This document shows positions 14,751 through 26,184 of a stretch of DNA of 64,000 bases, piece after piece; positions within the stretch are counted from its first letter, which is position 1; every line of letters begins with the position of its first letter. The stretch is taken from assembly GCA_034766995.1 (NCBI GenBank), contig CM068313.1:16283012-16347011 (forward strand), read 5' to 3'. The stretch is from Acanthacorydalis orientalis (lineage: Eukaryota; Arthropoda; Insecta; Megaloptera; Corydalidae). The notes beneath the pieces are model-generated. The model saw only the letters and a list, made by a program, of their open reading frames with translations, had not been told where the DNA came from and did not search any database. Position numbers and translations under genes: made by a program.

Positions 14751-15885
14751 GATGTGTAAGTCATTTTAAGCTTCTGCAAACATAATATTTGACGTTAAAA
14801 CAATATACGAGGTAAAATATTTCAAATAATTGTTTGCGCTTGTTCCGTGTAATGTATTCACACTTTGATATTTAATTCAGGCAAAAAACATACTTTTCAA
14901 TTATTTTTCCACTATATTAAAAAATAGTAAACAAACAGATACACACAATGAACAAAATATTTTATTCGAAAAAATAAAAACAATACATTGTACAATTCTC
15001 AGTAATAAGAAGTGAATTTGTTTCAATACAAATATTCTGTTTACAATATTTTAATTAAAAGAAAACAAATGTGTAAATAGCACACAAAACATAAACGCAA
15101 TAACCATATAAAATTTTGCACGCAAAACTATGATTATTTTAGTTCATCAATTCATTGACGTATTTAATCCAACCAATAATTCACATTAAACCATTCTCGC
15201 CAGCTGCAGCTCGAAAATTTCATTACTAAATCAAATATTACAATTGACAGTGGAGCCATAAAATGAAAATATACGATGTTTACATAAACGGCAATACCAC
15301 TGGATGGTTTGTCTGTTAGAGATTTTAGATTGTGATGTGGATTTTGAGGTATTGGTTAAATGATATCCTATACATATTTAAACTTAATTAATTTCAATGG
15401 TTTATGACGTTCCTGTCTTATGTTTAGAAAATCAATTATGAACTTGAATGATCTATTCGATGCAATTTAATATTTTATATTTGTTGTGGTGTATAAAAAC
15501 AGTTAAAACTTATTTTATATTTCTAAACCAATTCAATAGATTTCAAATTTTATCATTTTTTCTATAATAAAATTAACCCTTTTGAGCCGGAGAGGGAAAA
15601 GTGTATTAAATATTTTTAACCAATATTAAACCAATATTAAAAAACGAAAACCAATATTATTCAATTAATAGGACATTCTTTTAGGGTAAACAAAATAAAA
15701 ATTGCAAATTTGTCACTTACAAGAACAAATATGTTAATTCAGATTATTCAATAAAAGTTTCAAATATATCTGATATATTGAGAAAAATCGTTGAAAATAT
15801 TCGGAGAAACATACATCTCTTGATTGGAAACATATAATTGAACATATAAATTAATTACAGTTGAAAATTTTCAGAAATAACATTA

Positions 15886-16053
15886 TTATTGAGTGAAAAA
15901 AATTGAAACAATCAAGTGTGCACAAAACGGTTCCACACGGTCACATTTTGTACCTGGATGTCGGTTTTTTCCATTTGCTTTACAAACCACATGCTGTGCT
16001 TGTTGAGCATGATCTGACGACATTCTTTCCGGAAAATACAGAACATGGATTTT
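15886..16053 (-). pseudogene. Decayed piggyBac transposase C-terminus
   Basis: The minus-strand frame ending at the stop at 15886-15888 reads FPERMSSDH, then HVVCKANGKNRHPGTKCDRV and PFCAH. In piggyBac transposases a HFPE-like motif precedes a cysteine-rich C-terminal finger whose spacing is C-x2-C-x12-C-x2-C-x4-C. Here C-x12-C and the final Cys are kept, with Gly-Lys at the expected place, but the first and fourth cysteines are changed. No DDD catalytic core is visible upstream. The assignment rests on motif spacing plus the TTAA termini around it; the motif alone would be weak. Confidence 0.6.
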
Positions 16054-16620
16054 TTAGATAGTCACATCAGATTTTTTAGCAGTGTCGAAATTTTTTATAC
16101 GTTTTCTTTCAATGATAAATGTGTGGAAAAAAATATTATTCAACCAAATTTTCAAATTTACAATTTCTCTAGGTTTTAAAATAAATAACCGTGATTTTTC
16201 TGCTTTTTGCACGACCATACTTTTTTTTAATGCAAGAAACATCATTGTGAACTACGCTAGTTAACAATGATCTGACGATATTCTTTCCGGAAAATGCAAA
16301 ACATGGATTTGGTAGACAGTCAGAATTAGTGTTGTTTGGCTGTAACCAATCTTTTTTTGACAGGAAAAAACTAATTTATCAATGAATCAAAAAAATATCA
16401 TTGCACACAGAATTTAATTTTTTTTTTGATGTATGTGAAAAACCTAGTCTCGTTTTTTTTATATGCTTTCTTCCAATAAAGAAATTTTGTAAAAAAAATT
16501 ATTCAACACAATTCTCCAGTTCGCAATTTTTATAGGTTTTTAAATAAAAAACCTTGATTTATCTGATTTTTGGACGACTGTAATTTTTTTCTAACGAAAG
16601 AAAGAGTTACAAATTTAGTC
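16008..16620. repeat. Diverged tandem duplication inside the piggyBac relic
   Basis: Segments 16013-16245 and 16264-16610 align with each other. Both begin GATCTGACGA(C/T)ATTCTTTCCG followed by GGAAAAT, and both later carry a TTTCTTxCAAT block and a TTTTAAAATAAA-like block ahead of GACGAC/GACCAT. The second unit has about 100 extra bases after the first 60. In the minus-strand reading both units begin with FPER(M/I)SSDH, so the duplication covers the transposase tail. Confidence 0.7.
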
Positions 16621-17458
16621 TCATTAGAAAGATATTAGTGACCTTCAAATATATCATCCAAAATATAGCTCTCTGAGACAATTGTTTCTTTGGAAAACAT
16701 CAATGTATTCCTATATACACGTCCGGCTTGAAAGGTTTAATTATATATTTTTTATTTTTTTAACTTATATCTTATATTTAGTATTTCTTTAATTAATGTT
16801 AATAACTTTTGTCAAAAATTGACTTTAAATGATTAAACAGATGTTTTTTCACATATTTCATAATTTATATTCCTTTTAAAATTATAATATTCTATAAAAT
16901 TCAAGAGAGAAATTTCATAAATTTCTTTATATCGCTTTTTCACATTTTTTGAAGTACTTTTAGATATGAATATTATGAATTTATTTTCTTATTATATATT
17001 TTCAAATAAATAAATAATTATATATATATATATATATAAGTTATTTCTGAGCCTTAGATAATACTATTTTCAAAAGTATATATACTTATTGTTCATTATT
17101 TTATTTTCAAATAAATGAAACTTTATTATTATGATTATATTATAAAAACATAATTATAAATATATGGTGGATACAGCTACTTAGTAATGAAAACACATTT
17201 TATAAAGATAATAAAATTTTAATAAATTACTATATATATATATATATATATATAATATGCGTAGATGTATGTAACAGAATGTGTATGTGTTTACGAATTT
17301 TATTTTATGTTTTCATTTCTGTTTATATGTTCAAAAATTCTGTAGGTGCAGCTGTTTTCGTGTACGAAATTGAGTTTTCTGGTAACTTCAACTTGTTTAC
17401 CTGTTACTTTTTGTGTATAAAGTTTTAACATTTATATATTCCTATACACTCATTCTAA

Positions 17459-17514
<56 letters not shown>

Positions 17515-18249
17515 AGAGTAAATATTTACTCATTGAATTTTAAAGTATTGAAAGAACCGAAAAAAAGTATTTTTATAAATGATTCTATACCGCGCACATT
17601 TCTATTAATAATCAATTAAAATTCAAACCGCCATTACTCATAAAAATTCTCCTGTATCTCTTATTCTTAGAATCCATATAACCATTTTTAATACAATTGT
17701 CAATTTCAAGTAGCTTGAAGTTATATTAAATAATAAAATTACTCGACTTCAATACATTTTGCTTTCCATTTCACATTTTTTTTATAACTTCAAAAGAAAA
17801 ATTATTTTCGGTGGTAATTCTAATTTTTCGTCAATGATATTTTATCAATTTAAGTCTTCATGTGCGTAAAATGGAATATACTGAATCGGGACAAAAGTTT
17901 AAAGTATTTGTTTTTTGAATCATAGTTTTTAGCCGTATTTTTTCGATGATTCTATTATTAAATAATTTAAAAGTGCTTTCCATCATTGAATTCGATTATC
18001 CTGTTAACAATTTGCTAATATATTAGAATTTTTTTATAATTTACTAAATGTTACTTTATATAAAAATATTTATTTTAATGCAGATCTTGAATTCAGAGAC
18101 CATTTTTCTTAATACGAATCCACATTAATAAATTTCATACGTTGTACATAATATTTGATGAAAGTGTTTGTATTTTCATTCAACATTTTGATATAAATTC
18201 TATCCATATTGACATAAAACACGCATGACCAGTAATAGGATGTCTATGC

Positions 18250-18267
18250 GAACATTCTAGAACTTCG
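18250..18267 (+). promoter_or_regulatory. Heat-shock-element-like site
   Basis: GAACATTCTAGAACTTCG contains three perfect alternating half-sites, GAA-nn-TTC-nn-GAA, and a fourth changed at one base (TCG for TTC). This is the spacing bound by heat-shock factor trimers in animals. No promoter or transcript start is recognisable nearby, so function is inferred from the motif only. Confidence 0.35.
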
Positions 18268-18512
18268 TTAACTGAACTATGCGAACAGATCCCGTTGGTG
18301 TGAGGAGGGGGAAAGCAATGATAATGATCTACGAAATACTGAATTTACTTTATTATCAAAAACTGTACTATGAATATAGAATCATTATTGTTCTTCTTCC
18401 TATTTATTATGTTTTGAAACTGAAAGTTTAAATTCATAAAAGAATTTTTTTTGAAACGAAATGAAAATGTATTAAATATTTGTGATTAAAAATACATGTA
18501 TATAGTTATCAT

Positions 18513-18563
<51 letters not shown>

Positions 18564-18589
18564 TAGCAAAATATTCGAGTAAACTCATG

Positions 18590-18800
18590 AGTGGTAGTAT
18601 TTGTTACCAGCGTGGTAACGAGCTGGTGGCCGCTCGTTAAACAGCCGGCAGTGCGGAAACTGAGCAGCAGCGGGACGACGTCGTGTTTGCAGTCGCGTAA
18701 CCGCGGGAAATACTTTACAAAACTGCGTTACAGTTTGCGGCGTTGTTTCCACTCCTGCGACAATGTTTTAACCACATCGAAAAATACTAAAATGAATGAA
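18590..18800. other. Strong GC island with nested palindromes
   Basis: This is one of the most GC-rich intervals in the window and follows directly after a (TA)n array. It contains the palindrome GTTACCAGCGTGGTAAC (18603-18619) and, overlapping it, an 8-bp stem TAACGAGC/GCTCGTTA (18616-18623 and 18632-18639). A 73-codon plus-strand frame crosses the island but shows no family signature and starts without splice or promoter evidence. A conserved regulatory element or unrecognised exon is the likeliest reading. Confidence 0.4.
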
Positions 18801-19100
18801 ATGAGAATATAACCCTTTTTCAAAAAGTTTCATATTACTTTTCCGTTATCTTCTTTTACTACGTACAGATTTTTTTAGAATTTACACTTTCTCAATTTTA
18901 AAAAATAACAAATAATAATAATATACAGGCAAATATATATTTATCTTCCTTTTAATTTATACTTGAATAATTTAATTATTATTTTCTTTCATAAATACAG
19001 TTTTCTTCCGTCTCATAAAACATAAAATATTTTCTAATTAAAAATATTCACTAATCCTTATAATCCTCAGTGTCCATTTTATTGTTTTGAGAACTATGGT

Positions 19101-19180
19101 ATCACCATCGAAATGCATATAAGTAACAATCAGAAAAAAATATTAGTAATCATTTATTGAACATGTTTGATCAAAAAATT
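19101..19180 (+). repeat. Dispersed AT-rich repeat, copy A
   Basis: Shares ATCGAAATG, AACAATCA and TTATTGAACATxTTTGATCA in the same order and spacing with 35471-35566, and in part with copies near 41.3, 44.4 and 54.2 kb. All five are on the same strand. No terminal inverted repeat is evident, so the class is unknown. Confidence 0.6.
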
Positions 19181-19734
19181 GTCTGGTTTACAGGAGATAA
19201 CAATTTTTTTTTGAAATTGAAATTAGTCACATTGACTAAACTATTTTGCAATTAAGATTTTTTACTCATGCAAGTTTAATAGTTTATATATCTATTAATC
19301 GCATTATAGAAATAATATATTTTTATATGGTATTAAAACATTATTTATTACCTCTGTAATAAAAGTTCAATCTTTTTGTTGTGTTGTAATTAAAAAAGTA
19401 ACTTTTTTTAACAATTTACTGCTTGTTGAATAAAATTTCAAATAATCTAGTAGAACACCTGTCGTATTTCACTAAAAAATATGATTTTAATTAATTTTAT
19501 AAAAAAATGACAGCTTTGCATGATAAAATATATACAAAAATTATCATTGTAAATAAATTGAAAATAAATTCTCTCTCTTAATACATTATAAATAATATAT
19601 CGAGAAACTATATAATTTATTTTAATTAAGAGTATATTTTCGGAATCTTAACAAAACGATAAATTACAGTTTCAATTCAATATTCGAATTACAACTGGCA
19701 CATAATTCAATAAAAATAGTGTAATCAGAGAAAT

Positions 19735-19807
19735 GGCCTATCCAAGCGTAACTATATGGTAGACGTGATAACGAACCCATTTCAAGTCCCGTGTCAACTT
19801 CTTTTTT
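19735..19807 (+). pseudogene. tRNA-like fossil (possible tRNA-derived element)
   Basis: The run AAGCGTAACTATATGGTAGA resembles a D-arm (A box), and TTTCAAGTCCC about 25 bases later resembles a T-loop B box (GGTTCAAGTCC in lysine-type tRNAs). A T6 run at 19802-19807 could serve as a polymerase III terminator. The T stem and acceptor stem do not pair, so it cannot be a working tRNA. It may be a tRNA pseudogene or the head of a decayed SINE. Confidence 0.25.
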
Positions 19808-19895
19808 CGAAAGATAATACATATATGCAAATGTTCGCAGTGTTAGTAAATTCTCAACTTGCCTAGTATAACTTCTGTTGACGTTTCTTTCACGT

Positions 19896-19912
19896 CAGCT
19901 GTTCGATTCCCG
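19896..19912 (+). other. Isolated B-box-like sequence
   Basis: GTTCGATTCCC matches the polymerase III B box (GGTTCGANTCC) apart from the first base. The flanking bases do not form a T stem, and no clear A box or terminator accompanies it. It lies about 115 bp after the tRNA-like fossil and may belong to the same decayed element. Confidence 0.25.
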
Positions 19913-20831
19913 AGATGTGTTTTGAACACTTCAAGAGAAACAGGTCATATTTCTTTCTTTCATAACTCTGTTACATGAAATGGAATAAAATGTGTAAAGT
20001 GGTAACGTTATTCGCCTCATCTGCATGGAAAAATGTATAACTTATACGAAACTTGTATGTTTTGTGGAGATATCTTAGTTTGGAACTTATCTGTTATAAT
20101 GTAATGGATTTTTTTGTAATATATTTATTATTTTGGTTAAATTAGATGTCAGTTGTATTTTCAAACAATTCGTTAGATTTTCTTAAATCTACTCTTTGTG
20201 AACATAATTAGTATTTTATATAATATCAATTTTTGTATAAAAAAATTAAATAATTAGCGAAATTCTAATACAATATATACAATTTGAGATACTCTCTCTC
20301 TCTAATCCAATACAATAATTAATAGAATTATTGAATGTGCAGATAAAAAAATCAAGTATTAACAAAGTATTCAAATTTTAAATTTCATTATAAGTAGATT
20401 TTTTCAATTCAGTCAACAAATCTTCAATCAAATATTAGATTCTTATTCCAATTTCATTTTTTTTATATAAGAATACATACATACATAAAATATATATATA
20501 TATATATATATATATAAACATATATAAAATAAAAAATGTTTTTTTTTATTTTTTTGAAGGATTGTAATTATTTATTAAGCTCCCATTGATACAAAATAAT
20601 TAAATATTCTCTGAGTAAAGTATTCATCTCAAATTCAGCTGTATGCCTTATAAAAATTGTTTTTTTTTAAAATGCCAGTCTCCCTATTATTTTAGTTTCT
20701 TATATATTTTAATATTTACTGCTTTGGAAATAACTAATAATAATTCGAAAAACATACAACACTCATAAACTGAAACTAATAATTCACAATTAAAAAAATA
20801 TTGATAAATATTAAGGTTATTTGGAATATTA

Positions 20832-21375
20832 GGTTTTTAGAAAAATAATTGCGGTCTATGACGTTCAAATTCATATACATTTTTCTATATTAGCTGGTGG
20901 TGGCTTTAAGTGATCCAGAATTGTTGGATGACTAACACCTAACTTTTGTGTAATGTTGTGCATGGTTCTGATTCAACTAACGCCTTTAGTTGGTCGTTAT
21001 GAACTGAAAAAGGATGCCTGCGACCTTCTTCATCTCCAAAGTTTCCCGTCCCCGGCACGAAATTATTAAATCCCCCATTATACCGTACATTCCTTAACAG
21101 TACACACACCACAAGCATCGTTTAGTTTACGAGCAAGTTCTGGTGCTTTACCACCCATTTTAAACTCATACAAAAAATTACTTTTATTTACTTCTTTTCA
21201 ATAGCCTAATTTGAATCAAAATTAATAATGAAACCAAAGTCGATGTTACCAAAATACAAACGGAAAAATCCACTTTAAAATGATATTAACATGAATACGA
21301 TGAAATGGCACTTTCACTGAAAAAAATAAGGTCAGAATTCAGAAAACAAAAACAGCAATTATTTTCCTACAAATC
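20832..21375 (-). mobile_element. Internally deleted mariner element (MITE-like), copy 2
   Basis: Flanked by TA at 20830-20831 and 21376-21377, with inverted termini GGTTTTTAGAAAAATAATTG on the left and GATTTGTAGGAAAATAATTG read inward from the right. It aligns end to end with the element at 7121-7677, in the same orientation and with the same junction where the transposase catalytic region is missing. It is 13 bp shorter, mostly from a gap near the left end. Divergence from copy 1 is substantial, so both are old insertions. Confidence 0.88.
20913..21202 (-). pseudogene. Mariner transposase N-terminal fragment, heavily decayed
   Basis: The minus strand starts with IEKK where copy 1 has MEKK; the ATG is now ATT. 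A later frame reads GDEEGRRHP and HNDQLKALVE, aligning with the EDEEGRGRP linker and NDQLK segment of copy 1. Several stops and frame changes interrupt it, and nothing beyond the second helix-turn-helix remains. Confidence 0.8.
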
Positions 21376-22623
21376 TAATACATGAGATGAAAATTGACTG
21401 GTGATTTGTGATGTAGGATTGTGAATCCGAAATATATTTTTGCATTTAAATATATTTAAATGTAGAACATACCTTACATTGTTTTAATGATAAAAACGTT
21501 TTAAAAAAATATTTTTTACAATTAACAGTTTACTTTTTCATTTACATATTTTCATGTACGACAAAAAAATTACATGTATTATATGTTTACATATACATAC
21601 ATATATACAAACATACACACCTACACATAATGTTTGTATATAGAACTTGAACAATGAAACGTATTCAGAAATAACATATTTTAATATAATATGTAGGTAT
21701 TCATCAACGCAAGCATCAAATTTAAACGTAGATATTTACAAGCACACGTGTGTGTATATATATATATATATATGTTTGTTTAAATAATGCTCATAAAACA
21801 TGTAGCAAACCCATACAATTGCGAACAAACAATTAAGTACACTTCAGTATAAATGTACAGTTTATTTCAAAAACACTTTTTATATTAACCCATACAACAA
21901 AACTATAAAAGCGACTATTAAAAAAAAAGAGGAAGCGACGAATCGGAAAAATAAGGAAATGGAAAACCGCAAGTCGCAAAATATTTTACTTTTCAAGACG
22001 CAAATTACCTTCGATGGAAAATTTCCACGATGAAATGCAACTTTTTTTTCAAAGTTAATTTCATTCAAGTCTTCGCAGTCAAGTTTTATGAGATGTTGTC
22101 AAGTTTCCACCTACTGAAAAAAGAGCACCTTTGTGACGTAATTAAGTTACGACGACTTTTTGTATAGACTTGTTGCGTTACAAGGATGAGGCAAACATGA
22201 AACATTTTTCATTCGGTTGACATATAAAACAATGTGAAAATGATGATTTACTTTCGTTTTACAGCGTTTCTTTATCAACGTAAGTTATCACTATTTTGTT
22301 TTTTATCCGCATAAGTAACATATCCGGATCATTAACAAACAAATAAAACAACAATAATATCATTTTCAAATATCATTTTACAAACGTATGTACTCTACAC
22401 ATATACATATTTAATAACATTTTCAAAAACTATTAATTATTTAGCCAGTTAAACAAATATTGCAATTTAATTGAAAAATAATAAATGAAAACATTATATA
22501 CCTTTCACGTTCAATCATACATTTATTATTAATTTAAATGAATATATAAAAACAGTATTCAAGTAATAATGAAATTAATTTCATTTTTTGATATTTCTGA
22601 ATACATATCTTCGTACATGCATT

Positions 22624-22656
<33 letters not shown>

Positions 22657-24698
22657 CAGAAATAAGAAATTATTTGATTATTAATAGAAAAATGTATCTA
22701 TAATATAATTTCAAAAGAAATCACAAAAATATTAATCGCTATAAAAATTGAAGTACTATTCAGAAATTTCAAATAGGAATAAAATTAATTGTACAAGTAT
22801 ATAAAATAAATATTAGAAAAATAGTTTTAAATTTTTTTGTTTAAATTGTCTTAGAACACTTTTCAATGTAAAATGTATTGTTTTTTACTAGAATCCCTGT
22901 CATACTGTAGTATATATCAAAATTTGTATTTTAAGATTTCTAATATATATATATATATATGTATATCGTTCGTACTATAATTGAAAAACATAGATGTACA
23001 ACTCGAAATTGAAATATTTATTCAAAAAATATCTCCATAAAATATATAATTAATAGAAAAAACTAATTGAATATATTATTAAAGAAAAAAAATGTTAAAA
23101 ATTATTCTCTGGCTGCTGAATAAAGATGCTTGTCATTTTTTATGATTTTTCAATAAAACATTTTTTTATTTAATAAAATAACGTCCCATTTATATCTAAA
23201 CGAAGGAATTTCCTTTAATTAATATTTTTAGAATGTTCACTTAGTATCTATTATGAGGTAATATTAAAAATAAGTTTTTTAATTTTATACCTATCTGCAT
23301 GCTAGATAATTATTAATAAAATTTGTATAAAATATCATTATTATTTCGTAATTTTTCTGTAAAATTTATAGTTTATGTTTGCCTTATTTGGATTTTAGAA
23401 GTTATGTACGAACTCTTCTTTTCAGGCGAATTTGGATTTTGTCTAAAAAGTATGAAACTCAAAACTGATCAGAGGAGAAACAGTCATATAAAACATTTAA
23501 AATTCACATAGAAGAGTTAAAATTTTACTATGACTTCATATAAAACCATTTTCGACTCCAAAGTAAGAATTAAAAATTAATTTTAAATTATTTTCTAATA
23601 AAAAGCCACTGTTTTGTTGTAAAATTTATTTTAATGCATTTTTTTGTATTTTTACATTTTTATTCATTTATTTTGTTTCATCAACAGTCATTAACATTGT
23701 TTAATAAAGATGCCTCAACTTAAATTCCAAAAACCAATGTGATCATTATTTTTAAACTATTTCTATATAATCTATAAATTAATTTATTTCCTAAATAATT
23801 TTATATATGTATTTTATCTTAAATACAAAATAAAATTATAAAAAAAATTTTCTAAATGAAAATATAAAAATTATTTTTAATAATTCATAGAGTCTTCATC
23901 CATGATGAATTCATTTTTTGTTTTGTATTTCATTGGGTAAAAATAGGAATTCATTTCATGAATTTTATTATTTTTTCATTTTTTTTTTAAATATATTTAA
24001 ATAACTTTACGCATTTATAGGACACTAATCGATTATTTTCTTCTTTCCTCACCGATTATCTTCCTAAATGTTCTTCATATTACTACTTTAGCCTGTTCAC
24101 TTTTACGATTATGTTGAAATACCCACATTTGTTATAATAGTCTAGACATTTTTCTTTAGTTCGTTGAAAGACATAAATCTTCTGATACTTATTTATGGCG
24201 TAGACACATTCGTAGCAAATATATATATTCTTTGTATATATTTGGTATTTATTTAAAATATGAAGCACATATAATCTATTTTTAACTATTCATTATTTTT
24301 ATATATCTCAACTAATCAAAAACTATAATATAATTTTAACAATAATTATTTACTGAAACCTAACATAATATGCTCTTAGCAAGATGATATGAATTCGAAT
24401 ATAGTTTTATGATGTTTGTCAAATATAAATTTCTTATATACATTTATAAATATTCTACTCATATTTTTGTAGTTTATATTAAATAAAATTGATAATAAAA
24501 TTTAATATAAAATTTATATGCTAGAATTTAAATGGGTATTTTGAAAAATAATAAAAAAAAGTTTTTCTCTAAAATAATACACAAATATTTTATACTAATA
24601 TATAATTTATATACGTTTTCGAGGTCCGAAAGAATACATAGTTGAACTTCTGTCAAATTTGATAATAAAACAGTATAAAATGTACGTGATATTTTGTA

Positions 24699-24756
<58 letters not shown>

Positions 24757-25471
24757 TGCGTGATAGTGGCAAGTATAAATAATTGTAGAAAAACACGGTA
24801 GTTATAATGATATTAAATGGTGATAATCAAACAAGACATATGCAGTATCCTTTGAAACATTCGTTCTACAATCCTCTTTTTCTGATTAAACAAGAACAGT
24901 AATTTAGATTTCATTTGAACATAAATTATACTAAACATGTCTTAAAGGCGACATATCTGACATTTATTCATTAATCGTAGTTTACTTTGTGCCTGTGCTT
25001 TAGGGTCAACAGATGAAACCGTGTTTGTAACACCTCCTATCGACCTACACACTAGTGCAACCAAACACTTCGTTCAATTGATTTGGCCTTTCATCAGAGT
25101 AAACGTAATTCAGACAACGGTCTATTGAGCATGCCGTTTGATTCAGTAAACATCATTCTTTATCAAGGTTCCATGACTTTTGTTATCTAACTTTTACTGT
25201 ATCTATCGCGTTCGGTTTGTTGCTTTTTTTCCTAGAAATGTTCGCAAAAACCGAATCGAGATGTATACGTGCTGAACTTTCTTAGCAATTCAATCATATA
25301 ATAAAGCTTTATATTCTGATTGTTAGTTGTTTTTATTCTATATATATTCGTCATTATAAACATTCGTTATATTTCACTCTTTTCATGGTTTATGTGCACT
25401 TTTATAGTTTGTATTCAACTTTTATTTGTCATATGGTAAGGATATTTAAAAAAAAGTAATTACTTTTTTAT

Positions 25472-25526
<55 letters not shown>

Positions 25527-26184
25527 ACTAATATTAAACGTTTAACTTTCGAACTAACTATTCAGGACGATTATATAGAAATCAGTCTTTTTTGCAGAAA
25601 TGCCCTTTATCTAACACACTCTCGACCAGACAAATATGACAAAAAATCTACCCTACTGACATTTCATCAAATTATTTTATCATTGTTTTTGCTTTGTGTT
25701 TATTTCATTTGTTTTTTTTTAATATCACATTTGTGATTTAATAAGTATTTTTTTAATAAACCAAATTAATTTTACAAAATGTTGGAAATAGTAGTGTTTA
25801 AGCGAAAATCATGATAATTTTTTGTCTTATTTAATATATATATATATACACATTATACATTGTGGATCATTAGCTAATAAGATAATTTCTCGGAGTTACT
25901 CTTTAATCTAAGATATTATTAACTGAATTTATTATTATTGAAGTAAAATATTAATTTCATGTCATTTGCAAACAGTTTGAAATGTACAAAAAATCACATA
26001 CACATAGTCATACACAGGCACACACACACGCACACACACAAATATATATATATATATATACATATACTAGAAGACAAAATTTATTCTGTTATTTTTAATT
26101 AAATATATATGAAACTGGGAAATATCTACATCTAGTTAATGATATATAAAGTTTGGAATAGTCTTATAATCATCTCCATGATCC
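21376..26184. other. AT-rich stretch with arrays and one GC-richer patch
   Basis: No gene is supported. Arrays lie at 21748-21773 (GT then TA), 22626-22655, 22943-22960, 24707-24755, 25476-25518, 25834-25850, and a CA run at 26013-26040 followed by TA at 26042-26060. The interval 24960-25260 has mixed composition and is listed separately. The 88-codon frame at 25470 begins inside a TA array and is not a gene. Confidence 0.75.
24960..25260. other. GC-richer island
   Basis: Mixed-composition sequence with several CG and GGC words (CACCTCCTATCGACC, TTGGCCTTTCATCAG) interrupts AT-rich DNA just after the array at 24707-24755. No long frame or known family is seen. Possible conserved non-coding DNA. 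Confidence 0.25.

Larger units (their letters stand above)
7678..15572. other. AT-rich gene-free stretch with six (TA)n arrays
   Basis: No supported gene. (TA)n arrays lie at 8091-8108, 8879-8902, 10312-10330, 12732-12775, 13210-13260 and 14444-14475. A 75-bp segment at 12214-12288 has 11-bp inverted ends. Frames of 60-86 codons at 8107, 10768, 13164, 13421 and 13951 either run through TA arrays or lack any family signature. Confidence 0.75.
15577..16736 (-). mobile_element. piggyBac-type element, 1.16-kb defective copy
   Basis: Both ends abut the TTAA target (15573-15576 and 16737-16740), as required for piggyBac integration. The termini are inverted: CCCTTTTGAGCCGGA on the left and ACCTTTCAAGCCGGA read inward from the right, matching at 12 of 15 positions; the CCCT start is typical of the superfamily. 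Near the left end the minus strand retains a decayed transposase C-terminus (15886-16053). The element is well under the roughly 2.4 kb of an autonomous copy and lacks any readable catalytic domain. Its interior also carries a diverged tandem duplication (about 16008-16620). Three nearly tandem AACCAATATTAA motifs follow the left terminus near 15619-15655. Confidence 0.88.
16741..20829. other. AT-rich stretch with arrays, one GC island and tRNA-like fossils
   Basis: (TA)n arrays lie at 17019-17039, 17231-17254, 17465-17511 and 18517-18560, plus 20491-20516. No gene is supported. The GC island at 18590-18800, a heat-shock-element-like site and tRNA-like sequences near 19.8 kb are listed separately. 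Confidence 0.75.

Noticed and set aside
16054..16264. Two antiparallel frames of 60-63 codons over the same DNA
   Set aside because: Both lie in the decayed interior of the piggyBac relic and cannot both be coding; neither matches a catalytic-domain motif.
26013..26040. Variant CA repeats as a telomeric or satellite array
   Set aside because: Only about 28 bp, with irregular units; it is a simple microsatellite next to TA.
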